64,000 nucleotides of DNA, taken from Promicromonospora sp. MEB111 (GTDB lineage: Bacteria > Actinomycetota > Actinomycetes > Actinomycetales > Cellulomonadaceae). Within the stretch, counting starts at the first letter, position 1. Every line of letters begins with the position of its first letter. This document shows positions 24,646 to 33,303 of this stretch, one piece after another. The position numbers and the translations under genes were made by a program. The DNA lies in assembly GCF_030209445.1 (NCBI RefSeq), contig NZ_JARVSD010000012.1, positions 62,001-126,000 of the forward strand, written 5' to 3'. The notes beneath the pieces were generated by a model that had not been told where the DNA came from, ran no database searches, and saw only the letters and a list, made by a program, of their open reading frames with translations.

Positions 24646-25974
24646 CTACTGCCCCAGCTGGTTCTGCAGGTCGGCCTGTGTCTGGTCGAGGGCCTCCTGG
24701 ACGGGCACGTCGTTCTCGTAGATCTCGTTCAGCGTGACGGTGCGGAACGTGTCGTCGACGGTGGGCCAGTTCGGGTCGGCGAACGACTCGAAGTTCCCGA
24801 TGCCGTCCTTCACCTCGCCCAGCACGTCGAACAGGTTGGTCTGGAAGTACTTGTTGAACTTGTTCTCCGGGTTCTTGGTGACGGCCTCGTCCTCCCACAT
24901 GGCCATGTTCACGGGGTCGAAGCCCAGCACCTCCCACACGGCGACGTTCGCCTCGGGGGAGAGCTTGGCGAAGGCGAGCCATTCGGCGGCGAGATCCTTG
25001 TTCGGCGAGACGACGGGGATCGCCGTGCCGGTGCCGCCACCACCGATGGTCTGCACCTCCGCGCCCTCGGGGGCCGGCGCCGGGGCGATGGCCACCTTGC
25101 CGGCGAGGTCGGGCATGTAGTCGACGAACCGGGACGTGTACCAGGCCGGGTAGACGATCGCGGCGAAGTCGCCGTTGTTGATCGCGCCGTACGCCTCCTC
25201 GGAGTCGGGGCTCCCGCCCGGGATCGTGGAGACCGCCCCGGCGTCCTGCATGTCCTTGATCATCGAGAGGGTCTCGACGACCTCGGGGCTGTTCACCTGC
25301 ACGTTGCCCTCGGCGTCGATGTACTGCCCGCCGAGCTGCGCCGTGATGAGCGGCTCCAGGAACATGACGCCGGTGCTGGCCACGCCGAACGCCTTGCCGG
25401 TCTCCTCGTGGTACTTGACCCCGGCCTCCTGGAAGTCGTCCCAGGTCTTGATGGTCGTGTAGTCGATGCCGGCGCCCTCGAGCGCCTCCGTGTTGTAGAA
25501 GGTGGTGAACGCGCCCACGTGGGTCGGGTAGCCGTACATCTTCCCGTCGCGGCTGTACAGGTCGAGCTGCGCCTGGACGATGTCGTCCTTGTACGGGGCC
25601 GCGGCCTCGGTCAGGTCGAGCAGGGGCGGGTTGTCGCCCTTGACGAAGTTGGCGAACTTGTTGACCTCGATGTCGACCACGTCCGGCAGGCCCTCACCGG
25701 AGTTCACCGCGAGCTGCAGCTTGTTGTGCATGTCCTCGTACGGGTAGACCGTGACCTCGAGCTGGATCTCCTTGTCGGGGTTGGCCTCGTTCCACTGCTC
25801 GGCCATCTCCTCGTAGTACGCGGCGTGCACGTCGGCGAACGTCCACATGTTCAGCGTCGTGGAACCGTCGGCGTTCTTGACGGGTGCCGAGGGCTGACCA
25901 CCGCCGCACGCGGTGAGTGCGCCCACCGCGAGTGCGGCGGCCAGCATGGACACCGTCGTCCGTAGCCTTGTCAT
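24646..25974 (-). CDS. Sugar ABC transporter substrate-binding lipoprotein (arabino-oligosaccharide operon)
   Basis: 442 residues. Signal sequence with lipobox LTAC at about residue 22 (AALAVGALTACGGG). Type I solute-binding fold: STTLNMWTFADVHAAYYEEM, VVDIEVNKFANFV, GDFAAIVYPAWYTSRFV. CUT1 class. In the operon with the permeases at 26002 and 26895 and the GH51 enzyme, so an arabinose-containing oligosaccharide is the likely cargo. Confidence 0.92.
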   Translation of the reverse strand: MTRLRTTVSMLAAALAVGALTACGGGQPSAPVKNADGSTTLNMWTFADVHAAYYEEMAEQWNEANPDKEIQLEVTVYPYEDMHNKLQLAVNSGEGLPDVVDIEVNKFANFVKGDNPPLLDLTEAAAPYKDDIVQAQLDLYSRDGKMYGYPTHVGAFTTFYNTEALEGAGIDYTTIKTWDDFQEAGVKYHEETGKAFGVASTGVMFLEPLITAQLGGQYIDAEGNVQVNSPEVVETLSMIKDMQDAGAVSTIPGGSPDSEEAYGAINNGDFAAIVYPAWYTSRFVDYMPDLAGKVAIAPAPAPEGAEVQTIGGGGTGTAIPVVSPNKDLAAEWLAFAKLSPEANVAVWEVLGFDPVNMAMWEDEAVTKNPENKFNKYFQTNLFDVLGEVKDGIGNFESFADPNWPTVDDTFRTVTLNEIYENDVPVQEALDQTQADLQNQLGQ

Positions 25975-26001
25975 GTCTTTCTCCGTTCGATCAGGGAGCG
26001 G

Positions 26002-26895
26002 TCAGCCTTTGACCGCTCCTGCGGTGATTCCTTCGATGAAGAAGCGCTGGAATGCGAGGAAGAGGATGAGGATGGGGATCAGCGAGAAGAAGGCCCCGAT
26101 GATCAGCAGCTCGTAGTTGTTGCCGTAGGGCGTCAGGAGCGTGTTCAGGCCGATCGGCAGCGTGAACTTCTCGGGGCTGCGCAGCACCAGCAGCGGCCAG
26201 AGGAAGTTGTTCCAGCAGAGCATCCCGTTGAGGATCGCCATGGCGGCCATCGCCGGCTTGGTGATCGGCAGCACCAGCCGGAAGAAGATGCCGAACTCGC
26301 TCACGCCGTCGACCCGTCCGGCCTCGAGGATCTCCTTGGGTATCCCCAGGAAGTACTGGCGGAAGAAGAAGATCGTCACGGCCGAGGCGAGGAACGGGAG
26401 CGCGATCACGACGTAGGTGTCCGCCAGCCCCATGTCGTTGACCTGGACGTACAGGGGGAGCATGAGCATCTCGAACGGGACGGTCATGACCAGCAGGACC
26501 ATGACGAACCACAGCGTCTTGGTCCTGAACTCGTACATCGCGAAGCCGTAGGCGACGAACGCGCTCACCAGCAGGGTCCCGGCGACCTGCCCGATCGTCA
26601 GCAGGAGCGTGTTCGCGAACCACCGGAAGTACGGCCCCGAGTCCGTGAACAGCAGGACGTAGTTGTCCAGGCTCAGCGCGGCGAGGTCGACGTCGAAGGT
26701 CATGCCTCGCCGGATCACCTCGTTCCCGTCCTGGAACGTGCCCACGAGGATGGCGAGGAGCGGGACGAGGGAGATCAGCGCCATGACGACGAGAAAGACG
26801 GACTGGACCCACGCCGCGGCGGACGGCCCGCGGCGACGTCGGACGGCGGTGGCAGGAGCGGTCGTCACCCGGTCCTGTTCCTGGAGAGCGGCCAT
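26002..26895 (-). CDS. CUT1 sugar ABC permease (MalG type)
   Basis: 297 residues from ATG 26895, which overlaps the preceding stop by one base (TGATG). Six membrane segments, the first WVQSVFLVVMALISLVPLLA. EAA loop EAGRVDGVSEFGIFFRLVLP. C-terminus FQRFFIEGITAGAVKG, as in other MalG-type proteins. No ATPase gene in the operon. Confidence 0.92.
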   Translation of the reverse strand: MAALQEQDRVTTAPATAVRRRRGPSAAAWVQSVFLVVMALISLVPLLAILVGTFQDGNEVIRRGMTFDVDLAALSLDNYVLLFTDSGPYFRWFANTLLLTIGQVAGTLLVSAFVAYGFAMYEFRTKTLWFVMVLLVMTVPFEMLMLPLYVQVNDMGLADTYVVIALPFLASAVTIFFFRQYFLGIPKEILEAGRVDGVSEFGIFFRLVLPITKPAMAAMAILNGMLCWNNFLWPLLVLRSPEKFTLPIGLNTLLTPYGNNYELLIIGAFFSLIPILILFLAFQRFFIEGITAGAVKG

Positions 26896-27791
26896 CACGC
26901 GGCCTCCTTCTTGAAGGTGCCGCTGGCGACGAGATAGGAGATGTTGATCGTCATCACGATGACGAGCAGCACCACGCCGACGGCAGAGGCGAAGCCCAGG
27001 TCGTTCTCCTCGATGCCCTTGCGGTAGAGGTATCCGACGACCGTGAGGCCCTGGTTGTTGGGCGAGTTGTTGCCGGCGTAGAGCATGAAGCTCTCGAGGA
27101 ACATCGCCAGGCCGCCGTAGACGCTGATCGTGACGACGTAGACGATGGTCGGCCGGAGGTTCGGGACGGTGATGTGGACGAACTGGCGGAACCTGCTCGC
27201 CCCGTCGATCGACGCCGCCTCGTAGTACTCGGTCGGGATCGCCTGCATGCCGGCCAGGAAATACATCATGTTCACCCCGGTCCACCGCCACAGGGCGATG
27301 GCCAGCAGGGCCACGAGCCCCGTGACGTCGCCGCGCAGCCAGCGGACCGGGCCGAAGCCGAAGAACTCCGCGACCTGGTTCATGATCGCTGTGTCGGACT
27401 CCGCGAAGATGAGGCGGAACACGATGCCGGCCACCACGACGGAGGTCAGCGCGGGAACGAACATCGAGGCCTTGAAGAACGCCTTGATGCGGGCGCTGCC
27501 GATGCCCGAGTTGATCAGCGCCGCCAGCGCCAGCGGGATCGGGATGAGCAGCACGAGCGTCAGGACCATGTAGCGCAGGCTGTTGAACAGGGCCTGCCAG
27601 AAGATGCGGTCCTGCCAGAGCCGCGTGTAGTTGTCGAGCCCGATGAAGGTCGCCTGGCCGTAGAGCACCTCCTGGGTGCTCATCACGAACGATCGGCCCA
27701 GGGGGACGACCCAGAAGACGGCGAGGGTGACGAGAAAGGGAAGGATGAAAAGGTAGGGCGCAAGCCTCTTCGAGTACAGGAGCTGCTTCAC
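26895..27791 (-). CDS. CUT1 sugar ABC permease (MalF type)
   Basis: 298 residues from GTG 27791, preceded by AAGGAGGATCC. Membrane segments begin APYLFILPFLVTLAVFWVVP; EAA loop EAASIDGASRFRQFVHITVP. First gene of the arabinofuranosidase operon and divergent from the LacI regulator at 27870 with only 78 bp between. Confidence 0.92.
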   Translation of the reverse strand: MKQLLYSKRLAPYLFILPFLVTLAVFWVVPLGRSFVMSTQEVLYGQATFIGLDNYTRLWQDRIFWQALFNSLRYMVLTLVLLIPIPLALAALINSGIGSARIKAFFKASMFVPALTSVVVAGIVFRLIFAESDTAIMNQVAEFFGFGPVRWLRGDVTGLVALLAIALWRWTGVNMMYFLAGMQAIPTEYYEAASIDGASRFRQFVHITVPNLRPTIVYVVTISVYGGLAMFLESFMLYAGNNSPNNQGLTVVGYLYRKGIEENDLGFASAVGVVLLVIVMTINISYLVASGTFKKEAA

Positions 27792-27869
27792 GGCGGTCCG
27801 GATCCTCCTTGATCAGAGCCACGGGGTGACGCCGGCGCGGTCGGACGAGGCCGTCGATCGCGGGGTGTC

Positions 27870-28907
27870 ATGATGGTCGGCGTGGTGAAGATGAGCGATG
27901 TGGCACATGAAGCAGGCGTCTCGACGATGACGGTCTCGAATGTCATCAACGGGCGGCCGGGAGCTAGTGAGGACACCCGCGCCCGCGTGCTCGACGCGGT
28001 GGCCCGGCTCGGCTACCGGATGAACGCCACCGCACGGCAGCTGCGCGTGGGCCGGAGCGGTGCCATCGGGCTGCTGGTACCGCACCTGGACGGTCCCTAC
28101 TACTCCCACCTCGCGGCTCGGCTGGACACCCTGGCGCGATCGCGGGGGTACCACGTCATCATCGAGCGGACCGGTGCCAGCAGGGAGGGCGAGCTCGACG
28201 CGATCTCGCCCGAGCGCGTGCGGCCCTACGAGGGCGTGGTGTTCAGCCCGGTGCAGATCGACACCGCGGACGTGACGGCGGCCGGCATCGAGGTCCCGGT
28301 GGTCCTGCTCGGCGAGCGACGGCTGGCCGGCGCGTTCGACCACGTGATGATGGACAACGTGGGCGGCGCCGAGCTCGCCGTGTCGCACCTGCTGGAGCAC
28401 GGCGCGCGGCGCATCGCCCTGATCGGTGGCCGCCCGGACAGCGGCGTCGACAGCATGGCGACCCTGCGCAGCCGTGGCTACCGCAGCGCCCACGCCGCGG
28501 CGGGCGTGCCGGTGGACGAGCGCCTCGTGGTCGACGCCGCCTCGTTCACCACGAAGGACGGCTACGAGGCGGTCATGCGGCTCCACCACGGCGGCATCCC
28601 GTTCGACGGCGCCTTCGCGCTCACCGACGCCGCGGCGATGGGTGCGCTGCGTGCGCTGGCCGACATCGGGCTGCGCGTCCCGGAGGACGTCCAGGTGGTC
28701 GGCTTCGACAACGACGCGGAGGGGGAGTACCTCATCCCGCGCCTGACCACGACGGACCCCGACAACGACTCGATGGCGGAACGCATCATGGAGCTGCTCC
28801 TGCGGCGGGTCGAGGCGGGCACGGCCGTCGCCGGCGACGTCGTGGAGGCCGTCATGTCGGCCCGGATCGTCGTGCGTGAGTCGACGCTCGCCCGCACGTC
28901 TGCCTAG
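27870..28907 (+). CDS. LacI-family regulator of the GH51/ABC operon
   Basis: 345 residues. HTH with hinge: MSDVAHEAGVSTMTVSNVIN, then GRPGASEDTRARVLDAVARL and RMNATARQLRVGRSGAIGLL. The effector domain is periplasmic-binding-protein-like (ELAVSHLLEHGARRIALIGG, AFALTDAAAMGALRALADIG). ATG at 27870; GTG 27885 or ATG 27891 would also leave the HTH intact. Divergent from the transporter operon it probably represses; no clear palindrome is seen in the 78-bp gap. Confidence 0.9.
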   Translation: MMVGVVKMSDVAHEAGVSTMTVSNVINGRPGASEDTRARVLDAVARLGYRMNATARQLRVGRSGAIGLLVPHLDGPYYSHLAARLDTLARSRGYHVIIERTGASREGELDAISPERVRPYEGVVFSPVQIDTADVTAAGIEVPVVLLGERRLAGAFDHVMMDNVGGAELAVSHLLEHGARRIALIGGRPDSGVDSMATLRSRGYRSAHAAAGVPVDERLVVDAASFTTKDGYEAVMRLHHGGIPFDGAFALTDAAAMGALRALADIGLRVPEDVQVVGFDNDAEGEYLIPRLTTTDPDNDSMAERIMELLLRRVEAGTAVAGDVVEAVMSARIVVRESTLARTSA

Positions 28908-28957
28908 TCGATCGGTCACTGGTTCTCTTCCTCGAGCAGCCTGTCACCTCGGTGATA

Positions 28958-28969
28958 TTTATCGATAAA
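28958..28969. promoter_or_regulatory. LacI-type palindrome downstream of the LacI gene
   Basis: TTTATCGATAAA, a perfect 12-bp palindrome with the central CG usual for LacI operators. A near copy (TTGATCGATAAA) lies at about 34454-34465 before the second sugar operon. Confidence 0.55.
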
Positions 28970-29036
28970 GTAGGGGGTCATCGCCCCGGGTGTCAACGGG
29001 ACGGTTCCACGTTCGGCAGCTTGCCCGGCCTCCGGC

Positions 29037-29052
29037 GTTTCAACGTCGTAAC
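29037..29052. promoter_or_regulatory. Operator-like site, upstream copy
   Basis: GTTTCAACGTCGTAAC, an imperfect 16-bp palindrome around ACGT. It lies 17 bp upstream of a TTGACA -35 box. Confidence 0.55.
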
Positions 29053-29069
29053 TCGGGCCACTCGACCCA

Positions 29070-29099
29070 TTGACACTGATGATCCAGGCGCGCGAGCAT
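29070..29099 (+). promoter_or_regulatory. Probable sigma-70 promoter of the tandem esterase gene
   Basis: TTGACA at 29070-29075; an 18-nt spacer leads to GAGCAT at 29094-29099 as a weak -10. It lies between the two operator-like palindromes. Confidence 0.5.
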
Positions 29100-29115
29100 G
29101 TGCCCCGATCGAGCC

Positions 29116-29131
29116 GTTACGACGTTGTAAC
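29116..29131. promoter_or_regulatory. Operator-like site, downstream copy
   Basis: GTTACGACGTTGTAAC, a 16-bp palindrome with one mismatched pair. It is related in inverted orientation to the site at 29037-29052; with flanking GGCCTCCGGCGT (29027) and ACGCCGGAGGCC (29134) the two sites form a 119-bp inverted repeat. Confidence 0.6.
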
Positions 29132-29231
29132 GCACGCCGGAGGCCACCGGCCGTCGCAGGGTCTCGATCTCGCTCTGCCTGCGTGGAGGGAGCCGCCCTC
29201 CGCGGGGCAGGTGTCACACGGGAGGGAATCA

Positions 29232-32087
29232 ATGACGATCACCACTCAGGACCGAGGAAGGCCATGGCGGCACCTGCTGCGCCGGTGGACCGCCCTGGCG
29301 GTCGCCGGAGCCCTGGCGTTCGCCGGGGCGGCGACGACCGGCGCTCCGGCGGCGGCCGAGGAGACACCCTGGCTCACGATCCAGGAGATCCAGGGGCAGG
29401 GCGTGTTCGCGCGGTGGACGGTGCCGAACGCCGCCGTGGAGGAGGCGGCCGGCGGGCCGGTGTCCCAGGTCGTGGCGCGAGGAAGCTTCGGACCGTCGGA
29501 CAACTGGGCGCAGGTCAACCTGTCCCGCAGCGGGTCGAGCTGGACCGACGTGATCGGCCCGCTCGAGCCGGGGCTCTACCACTACCAGCTGACGGCCGAC
29601 GACACGAAGCACTTCGGCGACCCGACCAACCCGAACACCAACGAGGCCCAGCCCACGTGGCGCTGGTTCTACGTCCCGGGCCCCGACGGCTTCTTCCTGA
29701 ACGACGTGCCCGAAGGGGCCGGCGGCACCTTGCAGGACATGTCGTACGAGAGCACCGCCGGGGGGCAGGACCGGACCGCGGTGGTCTACACCCCGCCGGG
29801 ATACGACGCCGGACGAGCCGAGCCGTACCCGGTCTTCTACCTGCAGCACGGCAGCGGTCAGAGCTACCGGGACTGGACCGAGCTCGGCCGGGCCCGGCAG
29901 ATCTTCGACAACCTCGTGCTGGACGGGGACATGATTCCTGCCGTGGTCGTGATGGGGAACGGCAACGGGGTGAGCTTCACCGACGAGCTCCTGCAGCGGA
30001 TCGTCCCGGCGTCCCGGGAGCACTTCAACGTCTCCGACGACCCGGCCGGGATGGCGCTCGCCGGCCTGTCGATGGGCGGCGGCCAGTCCATGACGGTGCT
30101 GAAGACCCGCCCCGGGGTGTTCGGGTACGTCGGGACGTTCGGGGCCGGATTCGGCAGCACGAGCGGCGTGGACGTCGACGCGATCAACGACGGGACCACC
30201 CTCCTGCGGCTCTACACCGGCAACAAGACCGACCTCGCGTACAACTCCGTCGTCAGCTCGGTCCCGGCTCTGGAGACGGCGGGCATCGACCACGAGTTCG
30301 ACGGGATCAACCCGGACTACGGCCACAACTGGAACCACTGGCAGGAGTCCCTCCAGGACTTCTCCCGGCGGATCTTCCGCGACCCGAGCGAGATCGACGA
30401 TCACGGGATGAGCCCGGGCCACCTCCCGGTGGAGGGCACGTTCACGCCGCCGCCCGCCGGCACGACGCCGACCCCCTACCTGACCGACGACGGGTTCGCG
30501 ACGTTCGAGGCGCCCGCCGAGTACAGCTCCGCGCAGACGATCACCGTGTGGGGCAACTTCGGCCCGTCCAAGCGCTGGGTCCGCATGGAGATGTCCCGCT
30601 CGGCCGGCCGGTGGCGGGCCACCGTCGGTCAGCTCGAGCCCGGCTTCTACTACTACCGGCTGCACGTCGACCGCGTGCAGAGGAAGGACACGAGCAACCC
30701 GAGCACGGTCACCACGGAGCCGACCTGGAGCACCTTCTACGTGCCCGGCGACTCCGCACGGCTCCTGGCTGACGCACCGGCCGGTGAGGGCGGGGAGCTC
30801 CAGGTGATGAGCTACCCCAGCTCGGCCTCGGGCAACCCGACCCGCAGCGCCTGGGTCTGGACGCCCCCGGGGTACGACGCCGACCGCGAGGTGCCGTACC
30901 CGGTGCTGTACCTGCAGCACGGCAGCGGGCAGTCCTGGACGGACTGGGTCGAGATGGGCCGGGCCGGGCAGATCATGGACAACCTGCGGCTGGACGGGGC
31001 CACCGTCCCGATGGTGGTCGTGATGGCCAACGGCAACGGGGTGAACTTCACCGACGAGCTGCTGCAGCGGATCGTCCCGGCCTCCCGGGAGCAGTTCAAC
31101 GTCTCCACCGCCAAGGACGAGATGGCGCACGCCGGGCTGTCGATGGGCGGCGGTCAGACGGTGAGCGCGCTCAAGGCGCGGCCCGGCACGTTCGGCTACG
31201 TGGGTGTGTTCGCCGCGGGCTTCGGCGGAGCGGTGGACGCCGCGACCGTGCAGGCCATCAACGAGCGCACGAACCTGCTGCGCTTCTACTCGGGCAACGT
31301 CACCGACACGACGTACAACAGCGTGGTGAGCGGGAACGCCACGATGGACGCGATCGGCGTCGACCACGAGTTCAACGGTTACACCGCGCACGGCCACAAC
31401 TGGGACGCGTGGCAGCTGAACCTGATCGACTTCGCACCGCGGCTGTTCCAGCACGTCGGTTCCGTGTCGGTGACACCGGCCGAGCCGACGGTCACGGTCG
31501 GCTGGACCGAGCGGTTCGCAGCCGAGGTGGCGTCCACCCACGGGGCCAGCTCGGCCGTGACCTGGTCCGTCGAGGGGGAGTCGTCGTCCGGTACGACCAT
31601 CTCCGACGACGGGCTGCTCACCGTCGGCGCGGACGAGACCGCGTCGTCGCTCCGGGTGGTCGCGACGTCGGTGTTCGACCCGACCCGGTCGGGGACGGCC
31701 GAGGTCGGCCTGGCGCCGACGGGCGCGGCGGCGGCCACGGTGAAGGCGAGGGCGACACCGGCGTCGGTGCCCGCCGGCGGCACCTTCCAGCTCCACGTCT
31801 CCGTGGACCCGGCACACCGGCCGCACGCGGGGCCGTCTCACGCTGGGCCGTCTCACGCTGGGCCGTCTCACGCTGGGCCGTCTCACGCTGGGCCGACACC
31901 GACCGGTGAGGTAGCCGTCACCTTCGGCGGCACCGTGCAGGTCGTGCCACTGGTCCGTGGCAAGGCCGAGGTCAGCCTGGCCACGACGGACCTGCCTCGC
32001 GGGAAGTACCGGGTGCACGTCGCCTACTCGGGTGACCCCGCCTACGCACCGCAGGCCGCGGACCATCAGGAGCTGAGGGTGCGGTAG
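29232..32087 (+). CDS. Secreted tandem CE1-type carbohydrate esterase
   Basis: 951 residues from ATG 29232 (GGGAGGG upstream). Signal peptide about residues 1-40 (LALAVAGALAFAGA-like core, ends AAAEE). Two copies of the same unit follow: an Ig-like esterase N-domain, then an alpha/beta esterase with YLQHGSGQS, LSMGGGQ and GHNW. Catalytic Ser280 and His365 in unit 1, Ser637 and His722 in unit 2. The two esterase halves are close duplicates. Then come a BIG2-like domain (VSVTPAEPTVTVGWTERF), a HAGPS repeat linker and a C-terminal Ig-like domain. Family members deacylate acetyl- or feruloyl-xylan. Two active units in one chain suggest multivalent attack on arabinoxylan. Confidence 0.85.
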   Translation: MTITTQDRGRPWRHLLRRWTALAVAGALAFAGAATTGAPAAAEETPWLTIQEIQGQGVFARWTVPNAAVEEAAGGPVSQVVARGSFGPSDNWAQVNLSRSGSSWTDVIGPLEPGLYHYQLTADDTKHFGDPTNPNTNEAQPTWRWFYVPGPDGFFLNDVPEGAGGTLQDMSYESTAGGQDRTAVVYTPPGYDAGRAEPYPVFYLQHGSGQSYRDWTELGRARQIFDNLVLDGDMIPAVVVMGNGNGVSFTDELLQRIVPASREHFNVSDDPAGMALAGLSMGGGQSMTVLKTRPGVFGYVGTFGAGFGSTSGVDVDAINDGTTLLRLYTGNKTDLAYNSVVSSVPALETAGIDHEFDGINPDYGHNWNHWQESLQDFSRRIFRDPSEIDDHGMSPGHLPVEGTFTPPPAGTTPTPYLTDDGFATFEAPAEYSSAQTITVWGNFGPSKRWVRMEMSRSAGRWRATVGQLEPGFYYYRLHVDRVQRKDTSNPSTVTTEPTWSTFYVPGDSARLLADAPAGEGGELQVMSYPSSASGNPTRSAWVWTPPGYDADREVPYPVLYLQHGSGQSWTDWVEMGRAGQIMDNLRLDGATVPMVVVMANGNGVNFTDELLQRIVPASREQFNVSTAKDEMAHAGLSMGGGQTVSALKARPGTFGYVGVFAAGFGGAVDAATVQAINERTNLLRFYSGNVTDTTYNSVVSGNATMDAIGVDHEFNGYTAHGHNWDAWQLNLIDFAPRLFQHVGSVSVTPAEPTVTVGWTERFAAEVASTHGASSAVTWSVEGESSSGTTISDDGLLTVGADETASSLRVVATSVFDPTRSGTAEVGLAPTGAAAATVKARATPASVPAGGTFQLHVSVDPAHRPHAGPSHAGPSHAGPSHAGPSHAGPTPTGEVAVTFGGTVQVVPLVRGKAEVSLATTDLPRGKYRVHVAYSGDPAYAPQAADHQELRVR
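31824..31898 (+). repeat. Five tandem 15-bp repeats coding HAGPS
   Basis: Unit CACGCTGGGCCGTCT; copies 2-4 are identical, copies 1 and 5 differ by one and two bases. They encode a His-Ala-Gly-Pro-Ser linker between the two C-terminal Ig-like domains. Near-perfect DNA identity points to recent slippage, so copy number may vary between strains. Confidence 0.9.
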
Positions 32088-32130
32088 CCGGCACACCGCC
32101 CGGCGGAACGCCGGCGCGGCCCCGGGTCGA

Positions 32131-32162
32131 TGGGGTCGGTGAGCGCGAGCTCGCCGACCCCA
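32131..32162. terminator. Bidirectional terminator between esterase and LacI genes
   Basis: TGGGGTCGGTGAGC, loop GCGA, GCTCGCCGACCCCA: 14-bp stem with a single non-Watson-Crick pair (T/G type), between convergent genes. Confidence 0.8.
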
Positions 32163-32170
32163 CCGGCTCG

Positions 32171-33223
32171 CTACGCCGCGCCGTCGCTCTCGGGGACGTC
32201 CTTGTCGTCGAACCCCGTGGACTCCCGCCGCACGATGCGGAACGGCGGCTTGACCAGGCGGGCCGGCTGCCGGTCCTCCTGCTCGTCGATCCGTTCGACG
32301 AGCAGGTCGACGGCGACACGGGCGATCTCGGCGCGACCGGCGTCGACCGTCGTCAGGGACGGGACGGAGAACCTGCTCTCGTCGATGTTGTCGAAGCCGA
32401 TCACCGCGACGTCGTCGGGCACCCGCACGCCCGCCGCGGCCAGCTCGCGCAGGGCGCCCAGCGCCAGGCCGTCGTTGAGGCAGAAGAGGCCGTCGAACGG
32501 CACCCCGGCGAGGAGCAGCTCGCGCGCCGCCTCCGCCCCGTTCCACTGGAACCACGGGGCGGCCACCCGGACGAGGTCGGGGTCGACGATCAGCCCGGCC
32601 TCCTCCAGCGCCTCCCGGTAACCGGCGACGCGCAGGTCGGCCGCGCGCATCTGCACCTGGCCGTCCGGGTGCGCGCCGATGACGGCGATGCGCCGGCGCC
32701 CTACCTCGAGCAGGTGACCCACGGCGGCCTTCGCCGCGCTCGTGTTGTGCATCGTGACGTGGTCGGTGGGCCCGCCGAAGATCCGCTCGCCGAGCAGGAC
32801 GGTGGGGAACGTCCCGGCGAGGAGGTCCTTGTCCCCGGTGCCGAGCCGCTCCGGGGCGTAGAGCAGCCCGTCGGTCAGGTACGGCCGACGGCGCGTCACG
32901 ACGTCGATCTCGCGCTGCCGGTCACCTCCGGTCTGCTCCACCAGGACGCCGAGGCCCCGCCGCTCGGCGGCCCGGATGACCTCGTCGGCGAGCTCCGCGA
33001 AGTAGTTCTGGCGCAGCTCGGGGACGGACAGCTCGATGACGCCCGTCCGGCCGGACCTCAGGCCCCGTGCGGACAGGTTCGGGCGGTAGCCGAGCTCCTC
33101 GATCGCCCACTGCACGCGGCGTCGTGTCTCGTCACGGACGCGCGGGAAGTCGTGCACCACGTTGGACACGGTCTTGGTCGAGACGCCGGCGAGGCGAGCG
33201 ACATCCTGCAACGTCACGCTCAC
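32171..33223 (-). CDS. LacI-family transcriptional regulator
   Basis: 350 residues from GTG 33223 (AAGGGGG upstream). HTH: VTLQDVARLAGVSTKTVSNV, then VHDFPRVRDETRRRVQWAIE and NLSARGLRSGRTGVIEL. Effector domain ends FRIVRRESTG. It faces the tandem esterase gene tail to tail and is a candidate ligand-sensing repressor for that gene's double operator (inference). Structurally distinct from its two LacI neighbours. Confidence 0.9.
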   Translation of the reverse strand: MSVTLQDVARLAGVSTKTVSNVVHDFPRVRDETRRRVQWAIEELGYRPNLSARGLRSGRTGVIELSVPELRQNYFAELADEVIRAAERRGLGVLVEQTGGDRQREIDVVTRRRPYLTDGLLYAPERLGTGDKDLLAGTFPTVLLGERIFGGPTDHVTMHNTSAAKAAVGHLLEVGRRRIAVIGAHPDGQVQMRAADLRVAGYREALEEAGLIVDPDLVRVAAPWFQWNGAEAARELLLAGVPFDGLFCLNDGLALGALRELAAAGVRVPDDVAVIGFDNIDESRFSVPSLTTVDAGRAEIARVAVDLLVERIDEQEDRQPARLVKPPFRIVRRESTGFDDKDVPESDGAA

Positions 33224-33278
33224 GGACCGCCCCCTTGCTCTGCGCGTCGGCCATGACGCACCAGGTGACACACCAGGT

Positions 33279-33303
33279 CGGACCGCATCCTACCGGCGGT
33301 CCG
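33279..33303 (-). terminator. Small hairpin between two LacI genes
   Basis: CGGACCGC / GCGGTCCG, 8-bp perfect stem, 9-nt loop, overlapping the stop codon region of the 33290-34333 gene. Weak terminator candidate on the minus strand. Confidence 0.4.

Noticed and set aside
29229-32555. An 1108-codon open frame on the minus strand opposite the tandem esterase
   Set aside because: It is antisense to a gene with clear domains and duplicated catalytic motifs; its Arg/Val/Gly-rich sequence reflects GC-rich third positions of the real gene.
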